Origin: Clostridia bacterium
GTDB taxonomy: Bacteria; Bacillota; Clostridia; Christensenellales; UBA1242
Direction: 5' to 3'
Assembly (NCBI GenBank): GCA_017539765.1
Contig: JAFYCH010000004.1
Location: forward strand, 1 to 5,062
Length of the DNA: 5,062 bases
Positions 1 through 5,062 of this stretch are shown here, piece after piece. Position 1 is the first letter of the stretch, and each line of letters starts with the position of its first letter. The translations under genes were made by a program, and so were the position numbers. Under the pieces are notes generated by a model that saw only the letters and a list, made by a program, of their open reading frames with translations, searched no databases and was not told the DNA's origin.

Positions 1-756
1 AACACTTGTTGCTGTTGAATTTCCTTCACCAGAAATTGTCAATTCTTGACCATTATCAATACCAGCAGGAATTGTGACTGTAAGTGTTCTATTCTTTTTA
101 AGAACACCACTACCACCACAAACAGCACATTTTTCTGCTACAACTTTTCCAGTACCCTTACAAGTCGAACATGTACCAACATTAACTATTCTGCCAAAAA
201 TTGAGTTTTGTGTATATTTTACTTGTCCTGCACCATTACATGTTGGACATGTCTTAACTTTTCCATTCTCAGCGCCAGTACCTTTGCAATGGTCACACTT
301 TTCTTTTCTTGTAAAACTAAATGTTTTTGTACAACCAAGTGCAGCCTCTTCAAAGGTAAGATTTAATCTTAAAACAATACTCTCACCTATTGTAGAGTTA
401 CTTCTTCTGCTTGAGCCACCACCAAAGCCAAAATTGCTGAAAATATCATCAAAGTCAAAACCACCAAAATTCGCAGAGAAACCACCAAAGTCAAAACCAC
501 CAGCACCACCAGCACCCGTACCAGCATTTTGAAATGGATTACCTTCTGCATTCCCAAATTGGTCATAATTTTTACGTTTTTCCTCGTCTCCAAGGCAACT
601 ATATGCTTCGTTTATTTCCTTAAATTTTGGTGCTGCTTCAGGGTCTTTATTGACGTCTGGATGATACTTTTTTGCAAGTTTAAAATATGCAGTTTTAATT
701 TCACTTTGAGACGCAGTCTTATCTACTCCCAAAACGTCATAATAATTTTTTGCCAT
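1..756 (-). CDS. dnaJ: DnaJ (Hsp40) co-chaperone, 3' end beyond the window
   Basis: Cytosolic J-protein that binds unfolded clients, passes them to DnaK and stimulates its ATPase. The window holds the first 252 codons without a stop; family members are usually about 370-385 residues, so roughly the last third is missing at the left edge. The J domain covers about residues 4-68, with the HPD motif at 32-34. A Gly/Phe-rich linker follows (about 73-114), including a DDIF motif at 103-106. The zinc domain has all four CxxCxGxG-type repeats, with cysteine pairs at 154/157, 170/173, 196/199 and 210/213, so both zinc sites look intact. The first C-terminal substrate-binding domain begins near 220 ([12 protein letters not shown]) and is cut. 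The ATG start has an AAAGGA ribosome binding site six bases upstream (763-768). It lies 56 bases after dnaK, with a hairpin between them. This is a type I (full-domain) DnaJ, not a short CbpA-type or J-only protein. Confidence 0.97.
   Translation of the reverse strand, partial: MAKNYYDVLGVDKTASQSEIKTAYFKLAKKYHPDVNKDPEAAPKFKEINEAYSCLGDEEKRKNYDQFGNAEGNPFQNAGTGAGGAGGFDFGGFSANFGGFDFDDIFSNFGFGGGSSRRSNSTIGESIVLRLNLTFEEAALGCTKTFSFTRKEKCDHCKGTGAENGKVKTCPTCNGAGQVKYTQNSIFGRIVNVGTCSTCKGTGKVVAEKCAVCGGSGVLKKNRTLTVTIPAGIDNGQELTISGEGNSTATSV
430..501 (-). repeat. 12-residue tandem repeat in the DnaJ Gly/Phe linker
   Basis: Residues 86-97 ([12 protein letters not shown]) and 98-109 ([12 protein letters not shown]) of DnaJ are two adjacent 12-residue units. 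Each is 36 bases, and the first 16 bases of the two copies are identical. The second copy carries the DDIF motif of the linker. Gly/Phe linkers are commonly repetitive, so this is probably a simple in-frame duplication. Confidence 0.7.
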
Positions 757-772
757 AATTTTTCCTTTAAAA

Positions 773-800
773 CAAAATAGGAATTTCCGTTCCTATTTTG
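773..800 (-). terminator. Perfect 11-bp hairpin between dnaK and dnaJ; attenuator or mRNA stability element
   Basis: Arms at 773-783 and 790-800 are exact inverted complements (CAAAATAGGAA and TTCCTATTTTG) around a six-base loop. On the minus-strand transcript the stem lies 13-40 bases past the dnaK stop. The run TTTTGTTTTAAAGGA directly after it leads into the dnaJ ribosome binding site. The U-rich end resembles a weak intrinsic terminator, but the stem has only four G-C pairs, so full termination seems unlikely. It may instead lower dnaJ expression relative to dnaK, or protect the 3' end of a processed dnaK message. The structure is seen directly; the role is inferred. Confidence 0.6.
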
Positions 801-812
801 ATATTTTTGAGA

Positions 813-2663
813 TTAGTTCTCATCTACTTTTACATCTTCTGGATCAACATGAATGTTGCCATCATCTGCTGCACCTTCAGCACCTGTTGCACCTGCTGCG
901 CCTTCTGCTCCAGCGGCATTTGCACCTGTGTTTTGATACAATTTTGTTACAACGCTTTCGCTTTCGTGTTGCAATTTTTCAAGAGCCTTTTTAACAACTT
1001 CAATATCGTCACTTGCAAAATCTTTCTTTGCTTCTTCTATTGCTTTATTAAGTTTTTCCTTATCTTCTTCGCTAACCTTGTCGCCAGCATCTTTCATCAT
1101 TTTTTCGATTTGGAATACATAGGCATCTGCTTGATTTTTTGTATCTACAAGTTCTTTCTTTTTCTTATCTTCTGCTTCAAATTGTTTTGCTTCGTTTACA
1201 GCCTTATCAATATCTGCTTCGCTCAAATTGCTGCTTGCTGTAATTGTAATGCTTTGTTCTTTGTTTGTACCAAGATCTTTTGCTGATACGTGAACAATTC
1301 CGTTTGCGTCAATATCAAATGTAACTTCGATTTGTGGAACGCCTCTTGGAGCAGGTGGAATGTCGTTCAAACTGAATCTTCCAAGTGTCTTGTTATCTTT
1401 TGCAAATTCTCTTTCACCTTGCAATACGTGAATATCAACACCTGGTTGATTATCTGCTGCTGTTGAGAAAATTTGACTCTTTTTTGTTGGGATTGTTGTA
1501 TTTCTTGCAATAAGTTTTGTACATACTCCACCAAGTGTTTCAATACCAAGTGAAAGTGGTGTTACGTCAAGAAGTAAAACGTCTTTTACGTCACCTGCAA
1601 GAACTCCGCCTTGAATTGCTGCACCAATTGCAACGCATTCATCTGGGTTGATACCCTTAAATGGTTCTTTGCCCATATAGTTTTTAAGTGCTTCTTGAAC
1701 TGCTGGAATACGGCTTGAACCACCAACCAAAATAACTTTGTCAATTTGGTCTTTTGTAAGTTTTGCGTCTTTGAGTGCTGCATCACATTTTGCCAAACTT
1801 TCTTTGATATAGTCATCAATCAAAGATTCAAATTTTGCACGTGAAAGTTCATATTCAAGATGCTTTGGACCGTTTTGATCTGCTGTGATAAATGGCAAGT
1901 TGATGTTTGATGTTACGCTAGATGATAAGTCAATTTTTGCCTTTTCTGCAGCTTCTTTAAGTCTTTGCATAGCCATTCTGTCTTGAGAAAGGTCAATGCC
2001 TTCTGTTGCTTTAAAGTTTTCTACAAGAAGGTCAATAATTTTGTTATCAAAATCATCTCCACCAAGACGTGTGTTTCCGTTTGTTGAAAGAACTTCAAAT
2101 ACTCCATCACCTATTTCCAAAATTGATACATCGAATGTACCACCACCAAGGTCATAAACCAAAATTTTTTGATTTTTGTTTTCTGCCTTGTCAAGTCCAT
2201 AAGAAAGTGCTGCAGCTGTTGGTTCGTTTAAAATTCTCAAAACTTCAAGACCTGCAATTTTTCCAGCATCTTTTGTTGCTTGTCTTTGAGCATCATTAAA
2301 GTAAGCAGGAACAGTAATAACTGCTTGAGTTACTTTTTGACCCAAATATGCTTCTGCATCTGCCTTAAGTTTTTGAAGAATCATTGCAGAAATTTCTTGT
2401 GGAGAATATGATTTGTCGCCAAGATTAACTTTGACATCATTTCCCATCTCTCTTTTGATTGATTGAACTGTGTTATGTGCATTTGCAACTGCCTGACGTT
2501 TTGCAACTTGACCAGCAAGTCTTTCGCCAGTTTTTGTAACTGCAACAACACTAGGTGTTGTTCTGCCACCTTCTGCATTTGTAATAACTGTAGGTTGATT
2601 GCCTTCCATAAATGCAACACAACTGTTTGTTGTACCTAAGTCAATACCAATAATTTTTCCCAT
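813..2663 (-). CDS. dnaK: DnaK (Hsp70) molecular chaperone
   Basis: ATP-driven Hsp70 chaperone that binds exposed hydrophobic segments of unfolded proteins in the cytosol, working with DnaJ and GrpE. It is complete at 616 residues. The nucleotide-binding domain (about 1-360) has the phosphate-1 motif [12 protein letters not shown] at 7-18, the catalytic lysine at 70, the phosphate-2 motif [10 protein letters not shown] at 171-180 and the adenosine motif [10 protein letters not shown] at 311-320. The interdomain linker [13 protein letters not shown] is at 361-373, followed by the beta-sandwich substrate domain (to about 477) and a helical lid (to about 575). After residue 74 the sequence moves directly to the [12 protein letters not shown] stretch, lacking about 24 residues present in E. 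coli DnaK. That gap is typical of Gram-positive DnaK and also removes the region holding E. coli's single tryptophan. The tail is Ala/Gly-rich and ends in an acidic segment. The ATG has AAGGAG seven bases upstream (2671-2676). Confidence 0.99.
   Translation of the reverse strand: MGKIIGIDLGTTNSCVAFMEGNQPTVITNAEGGRTTPSVVAVTKTGERLAGQVAKRQAVANAHNTVQSIKREMGNDVKVNLGDKSYSPQEISAMILQKLKADAEAYLGQKVTQAVITVPAYFNDAQRQATKDAGKIAGLEVLRILNEPTAAALSYGLDKAENKNQKILVYDLGGGTFDVSILEIGDGVFEVLSTNGNTRLGGDDFDNKIIDLLVENFKATEGIDLSQDRMAMQRLKEAAEKAKIDLSSSVTSNINLPFITADQNGPKHLEYELSRAKFESLIDDYIKESLAKCDAALKDAKLTKDQIDKVILVGGSSRIPAVQEALKNYMGKEPFKGINPDECVAIGAAIQGGVLAGDVKDVLLLDVTPLSLGIETLGGVCTKLIARNTTIPTKKSQIFSTAADNQPGVDIHVLQGEREFAKDNKTLGRFSLNDIPPAPRGVPQIEVTFDIDANGIVHVSAKDLGTNKEQSITITASSNLSEADIDKAVNEAKQFEAEDKKKKELVDTKNQADAYVFQIEKMMKDAGDKVSEEDKEKLNKAIEEAKKDFASDDIEVVKKALEKLQHESESVVTKLYQNTGANAAGAEGAAGATGAEGAADDGNIHVDPEDVKVDEN
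868..913 (-). repeat. Imperfect 27-base duplication encoding the DnaK Gly/Ala tail
   Basis: Two copies of a GAEGAA-coding block, about 19 bases each (868-886 and 895-913), lie 27 bases apart and give residues 585-590 and 594-599 of DnaK. The copies differ at a few positions. The tail of Hsp70 is disordered and varies in length between species, so this is probably a small in-frame expansion. Confidence 0.6.
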
Positions 2664-2768
2664 AATTTATCTCCTTTTTGCTTTCGCAATTATGCGCTTT
2701 TTTGATTGGTTTTGTGTGACAATCTGCACAAATATTAAAATGCAAAGATTTGCATATAATAAACAATT
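2664..2768 (-). promoter_or_regulatory. Structured 105-base grpE-dnaK spacer (dnaK leader)
   Basis: This is the longest gap in an otherwise compact operon. It holds three small inverted repeats: ATGCAAA/TTTGCAT (2740-2746 and 2749-2755, two-base centre), TTTGTG/CACAAA (2711-2716 and 2727-2732) and CGCA/TGCG (2685-2688 and 2693-2696). The dnaK ribosome binding site AAGGAG is at 2671-2676. I found no CIRCE copy and no convincing sigma-A promoter with acceptable spacing, so dnaK is most likely transcribed from the hrcA promoter. The hairpins could mark a processing site or protect the 5' end of a separate dnaK message; that is inference. Confidence 0.4.
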
Positions 2769-3293
2769 TTATTTTGAAACCTTAACCACGCTGTGTCTTA
2801 TCACTCTGCCATCTATCATAAAGCCCTCTTGGAATTCTTCAATAACCATATCTGGCTCTACTCCATTTGCTTCTTCTGCCATAATAGCATTGTGATAATT
2901 TGGGTCAAAAGGTTTACCGACCGCTTCAATTTTGGTCACTCCCAGTTTTGCAAAACATTCAATAATTTGCTTGTATATCAAATCAATTGATTTTGCAAAA
3001 GTTTCGTCTTGAACTTGCCTTTGTGCACTTTTTATTGTGTCTACAACAGGCAAAAGTTCTGTGACTGAGTGAATTATGCCATCTTGCCTAGAATTTTTGG
3101 CTATATCCAAATTTCGGCGTCTGTAGTTGTCAAACTCTGCTTGAATACGCTGTGCCATATCTAAGTATTCTTTTGCTTTGTCATCTTGCTTTTGAGCATC
3201 TTCACCAAACAATTCTTCTTCGGTCATAACCTTTCCAGTGTCAACGGCTTCTTCTACTTTTTCTTCCATATCTTTTTTTGTTCTCTTTGCCAT
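2769..3293 (-). CDS. grpE: GrpE nucleotide exchange factor
   Basis: Homodimeric cytosolic co-chaperone that opens the DnaK nucleotide cleft to release ADP, allowing ATP rebinding and substrate release. This start gives 174 residues. The first 35 or so are charged and acidic, typical of the disordered GrpE N-terminus. A long helix for dimer coiled-coil formation follows (about 38-115), including the family segment around AEFDNYRRR (53-61) and ELLPVVD (79-85). The C-terminal beta domain has GKPFDPNYHNAIM (126-138) and ends in GRVIRHSVVKVSK, the conserved GrpE signature. The start was placed at ATG 3293, one base after the hrcA TGA stop, because this allows translational coupling. An in-frame ATG at 3308 would add five residues, but AAGGAG (3309-3314) directly abuts it with no spacer. 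The same AAGGAG is 15 bases from 3293, which is long, so the start is uncertain by five codons. Confidence 0.97.
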   Translation of the reverse strand: MAKRTKKDMEEKVEEAVDTGKVMTEEELFGEDAQKQDDKAKEYLDMAQRIQAEFDNYRRRNLDIAKNSRQDGIIHSVTELLPVVDTIKSAQRQVQDETFAKSIDLIYKQIIECFAKLGVTKIEAVGKPFDPNYHNAIMAEEANGVEPDMVIEEFQEGFMIDGRVIRHSVVKVSK

Positions 3294-3294
3294 A

Positions 3295-4359
3295 TCAGTT
3301 TTGTTCATCTCCTTCTGGATTAGTTTTTGTGAGCAAATTCAATTTGTTAAGTTCTGAAACAATAACTTTAAGTGCTCCTGCAACATTGCTATAGTCCATT
3401 CTCTCTGGTCCAATAACACCAATGCTTGCAATTTGTTTGCCACCGATTTTGTAGTTTGCTTTTACGACACTGCAAGACTTTAAGTCTTCACTGTTGTTTT
3501 CTCTGCCAATTGTGAAACTAATTTCGTTTTCATCGCCATTTTCAAAAACTTGTTTAAGTTCGTTGTCATCTTCCAAAATGTCAAGCACTTTTTTTGCGTC
3601 CTTAAGGTCAGTGTATTCTGGATTGTTTAAAAGTTTTGTTTCGCCAACTTTTATTATGTGTGATTGTCCTGAAATCAAATTTGAAAGACAATCAATCAAG
3701 TTGTTATATAGTCCACTAAAACTGTCAATCTCGTTTTTTGCGTCAACAAGTTCGGTTTGAATGTTGTCTCGCATATATTTTATGGTTTTGCCATAAAACT
3801 TTTTTGTAAGCAAGTTGCTTGCATCAACACAAACTTCTTCTGTCACACCACTACTTAGGTTAAACTGGCCATTTACTATTCCATTTTTTGTGCCGATAAG
3901 TAATAGTGCCGATTTGTCGATAAGTGGAATAATCTTTATGCTTTCAATTGGCAAATTGTCGTAGCCATTAAGCACAACAACTGCTGGATAGTTTGTTGCT
4001 TGAGATATAACCCCTGCAACCTGACTTATGACATCTGTCAAATATGCTGTTCTTTTAGATAGCAAGTCCCTGACAGTTTCAAGTTCTTTTTTGCCAAACT
4101 TGGTGCTTTTCATAAGTTCGTTTACATAAAGACGATATGCCTTTGTTGTTGGAACTCTTCCGCTTGAAGTGTGAAGTTGTTTCAAATACCCCATGGCTTC
4201 CAGTGCCGAAAGTTCGTTTCTGAGTGTTGCAGGACTGATGTCTTGAATGTACTTTTCGTGAACAGAACCACTTGTGATTGGCGTTGCAAATTGAATGTAA
4301 TCTTCTACAGCGCTATACAAAATTTGCAGTTTTCGTTCGCTTATATTTTCGTATTCCAA
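3295..4359 (-). CDS. hrcA: HrcA heat-inducible transcription repressor
   Basis: Dimeric repressor of class I heat-shock genes; binds CIRCE operators and, in studied species, needs GroEL to stay active, so unfolded protein relieves repression. The chosen TTG start gives 354 residues, close to family length. The N-terminal winged helix (about 7-80) shows SERKLQIL at 7-14, recognition-region SPATLRNEL at 42-50, LEAMGYL at 53-59 and the wing HTSSGRVPT at 63-71. The C-terminal GAF-like dimerisation region ends with the family motif IGPERMDY at 316-323. The start is uncertain. TTG at 4359 has an AAAGGGGG site (4365-4372) five bases upstream and begins like other HrcA proteins, just before SERKL. 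ATG at 4395 has GGAG (4404-4407) eight bases upstream and would add 12 residues; a GTG at 4404 lies inside CIRCE and is least likely. It is the first gene of the operon, so it represses itself. Confidence 0.96.
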   Translation of the reverse strand: MEYENISERKLQILYSAVEDYIQFATPITSGSVHEKYIQDISPATLRNELSALEAMGYLKQLHTSSGRVPTTKAYRLYVNELMKSTKFGKKELETVRDLLSKRTAYLTDVISQVAGVISQATNYPAVVVLNGYDNLPIESIKIIPLIDKSALLLIGTKNGIVNGQFNLSSGVTEEVCVDASNLLTKKFYGKTIKYMRDNIQTELVDAKNEIDSFSGLYNNLIDCLSNLISGQSHIIKVGETKLLNNPEYTDLKDAKKVLDILEDDNELKQVFENGDENEISFTIGRENNSEDLKSCSVVKANYKIGGKQIASIGVIGPERMDYSNVAGALKVIVSELNKLNLLTKTNPEGDEQN

Positions 4360-4364
4360 TCTGT

Positions 4365-4372
4365 CCCCCTTT
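4365..4372 (-). promoter_or_regulatory. Ribosome binding site supporting the hrcA TTG start
   Basis: AAAGGGGG on the minus strand sits five bases before TTG 4359. It resembles the AAAGGGGAG site of the divergent gene at 4566-4574. It favours the internal TTG over ATG 4395, though the latter has its own GGAG. Confidence 0.5.
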
Positions 4373-4397
4373 TTTGTGCAATCAAAACGTAACATTG

Positions 4398-4424
4398 TTA
4401 GCACTCCATAACTTTGACTGCTAG
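4398..4424 (-). promoter_or_regulatory. CIRCE operator for HrcA
   Basis: The consensus TTAGCACTC-N9-GAGTGCTAA is matched with exact nine-base spacing. The arm at 4398-4406, nearest hrcA, is perfect (9/9). The arm at 4416-4424, nearest the promoter, matches 7/9 (GACTGCTAG for GAGTGCTAA as read on the plus strand). The element begins four bases after the -10 box and covers the predicted transcription start near 4422, the usual place for CIRCE to block initiation. It establishes HrcA autoregulation of the whole chaperone operon. Confidence 0.93.
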
Positions 4425-4428
4425 CACT

Positions 4429-4457
4429 ATTATATGATTATATTTTCCGTTTGTCAA
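4429..4457 (-). promoter_or_regulatory. Sigma-A promoter of the hrcA-grpE-dnaK-dnaJ operon
   Basis: On the minus strand, TTGACA (4452-4457) and TATAAT (4429-4434) are both perfect and are separated by exactly 17 bases. The predicted start is about 4422. AT-rich tracts immediately upstream (about 4465-4490) could act as an UP element. Such a strong core fits a class I heat-shock operon, where the housekeeping sigma factor initiates and HrcA at CIRCE sets the level. Confidence 0.92.
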
Positions 4458-4466
4458 CTATTTATG

Positions 4467-4478
4467 CAAAAATTTTTG
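4467..4478. repeat. Palindromic A/T tract between the divergent promoters
   Basis: CAAAAATTTTTG is a perfect 12-base palindrome located between the hrcA -35 box and the plus-strand -35 candidate, followed by a seven-T run at 4482-4488. It may be intrinsically bent DNA or an UP element shared by both promoters. In AT-rich DNA it could also arise by chance. Confidence 0.4.
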
Positions 4479-4496
4479 ATATTTTTTTAAATGGTA

Positions 4497-4525
4497 TTGA
4501 CAACCCCACCCCCTTATGATAAACT
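4497..4525 (+). promoter_or_regulatory. Candidate sigma-A promoter of the divergent gene
   Basis: A perfect -35 box TTGACA (4497-4502) is followed, after 17 bases, by TAAACT (4520-4525), which matches the -10 consensus at four of six positions. A better-looking TATGAT (4515-4520) is only 12 bases from the -35 box, too close. The spacer holds a C-rich run (4504-4513) that stands out in this AT-rich DNA. The predicted start near 4532 would give a leader of about 47 bases. Confidence 0.5.
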
Positions 4526-4565
4526 GATGACAGTAAGAAGAATATTTTATGCTTTAATAAAAAAT

Positions 4566-4574
4566 AAAGGGGAG
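4566..4574 (+). promoter_or_regulatory. Strong ribosome binding site of the divergent gene
   Basis: AAAGGGGAG ends four bases before ATG 4579, a strong purine-rich site. No alternative start with comparable support lies near it, so it fixes the start of the plus-strand gene. Confidence 0.8.
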
Positions 4575-4578
4575 TTTT

Positions 4579-5062
4579 ATGAAATATAATCAAGAATTAG
4601 ATGAAAGTGTATTAGCTGAAAATTTAGGTGGAATTGAAAAAGGAATAATTACTTGTGATGAATATAAAGATAAAGAAAAATTAATTGTTGAAGGTGTTGT
4701 TGGTAATAATGTGGATATTGAAACATATAAAACATTGAAACAATGTAATACTATTACTGATGCTACCAGAATATCTCTTGATCAATATGTATATGAAAGC
4801 TATGAATACTATGAATATATAGGTGAAGGTAAAGTAGGAAAAGATCACCGGGATAGAGATAAGAATAATTGGAATAAAATTGAAAGATTACCTAATGAAA
4901 ATAGATACAGTAGTGAATATGAAGAAAGAGCTTTAAAAATTCAAGCAAAAAGTTTAGACATTTGGGTTGATGAGCAAAAAAAAGAACATCCTGAACGTAA
5001 ATATCATGGATATAAGAGTTATTTAGAAGGTTTCTGGAATTTTAAAGGTCCTTATGATGACG
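4579..5062 (+). CDS. Unrecognised hydrophilic, tyrosine-rich protein, 3' end beyond the window
   Basis: The open frame runs 161 codons from ATG 4579 to the right edge without a stop. I recognise no domain or catalytic motif. There is no signal peptide or membrane segment: the N-terminus (MKYNQELDESVLAENLGG) is acidic, so a cytosolic product is likely. Composition is rich in Glu, Lys, Asp, Asn and Tyr (15 tyrosines in 161 residues), with a cluster of six between residues 70 and 80 (QYVYESYEYYEY). Residues 85-100 are Lys/Arg/Asp/Asn-rich. Two aromatic patches, around 142-148 and 152-159 (FWNFKGPY), look like part of a folded domain. Eight of its ten leucines are TTA, whereas dnaJ uses TTA for two of ten and CTT for six, so its codon habit differs from the chaperone genes. 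It is transcribed divergently from hrcA with its own promoter candidate and strong ribosome binding site. Coding status is well supported; the function is unknown. Confidence 0.85.
   Translation, partial: MKYNQELDESVLAENLGGIEKGIITCDEYKDKEKLIVEGVVGNNVDIETYKTLKQCNTITDATRISLDQYVYESYEYYEYIGEGKVGKDHRDRDKNNWNKIERLPNENRYSSEYEERALKIQAKSLDIWVDEQKKEHPERKYHGYKSYLEGFWNFKGPYDD

Noticed and set aside
74..532. Plus-strand open frame of 152 codons, Pro-rich
   Set aside because: It is antisense to dnaJ; the prolines mirror Gly codons of the linker and zinc domain. The minus-strand DnaJ reading is unambiguous.
798..1286. Plus-strand open frame of 162 codons, Cys- and Phe-rich
   Set aside because: It is antisense to the DnaK C-terminus. 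Its cysteines come from reversed alanine GCA codons and its phenylalanines from reversed lysine or glutamate codons. No ribosome binding site was seen.
2685..2705. Possible plus-strand terminator: CGCA/TGCG stem followed by CTTTTTT
   Set aside because: The stem is only four base pairs and no plus-strand gene precedes it.
2688..2740. Possible internal dnaK promoter (TTGTCA and CATAAT on the minus strand)
   Set aside because: The two boxes are 22 bases apart, outside the workable range, and no CIRCE accompanies them.
4467..4512. Tiny minus-strand frame starting TTG after a G-rich run (12 codons)
   Set aside because: It is too short, starts with TTG and overlaps both promoter regions; it is likely chance.
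4523..4534. ACTG/CAGT inverted repeat in the plus-strand leader
   Set aside because: A four-base stem is too short to distinguish from chance without comparative data.
1..5062. CRISPR arrays, tRNA or rRNA genes, insertion sequences, recoded stops
   Set aside because: No repeat-spacer pattern, clover-leaf, transposase or terminal inverted repeats were seen. TGA ends hrcA, so nothing suggests a recoded UGA.

Overview
The window is AT-rich bacterial DNA from a low-GC Gram-positive organism (Bacillota, probably Clostridia-like). Three things point there: the gene order hrcA-grpE-dnaK-dnaJ, a CIRCE operator in front of hrcA, and a DnaK that lacks the insert of about 24 residues found in the nucleotide-binding domain of Gram-negative DnaK proteins. 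TGA ends hrcA, so nothing suggests a recoded UGA. No finer assignment is possible from the sequence alone.

Positions 1-4457 hold a class I heat-shock operon read on the minus strand. A full-consensus sigma-A promoter (TTGACA, 17 bases, TATAAT) has a CIRCE operator lying on its predicted start site. It is followed by hrcA (repressor), grpE (nucleotide exchange factor), dnaK (Hsp70) and the first two thirds of dnaJ, which runs off the left edge. The genes are tightly packed: grpE starts one base after the hrcA stop. The exceptions are a 105-base structured gap before dnaK and a 56-base gap between dnaK and dnaJ that holds a perfect 11-bp hairpin. HrcA would repress its own operon through CIRCE. 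DnaJ delivers substrates to DnaK and stimulates its ATPase, and GrpE resets DnaK by releasing ADP.

Positions 4425-4578 are a divergent intergenic region. It carries the hrcA promoter, a T/A-tract core and a weaker plus-strand promoter candidate. From 4579 to the right edge a plus-strand gene begins with a strong ribosome binding site. Its first 161 residues are hydrophilic and tyrosine-rich and match no family I recognise. Its leucine codon choice differs sharply from dnaJ, which suggests it is not part of the chaperone locus and may be accessory. It is the only unknown gene in the window. The rest is a well-known system with some regulatory details worth checking.
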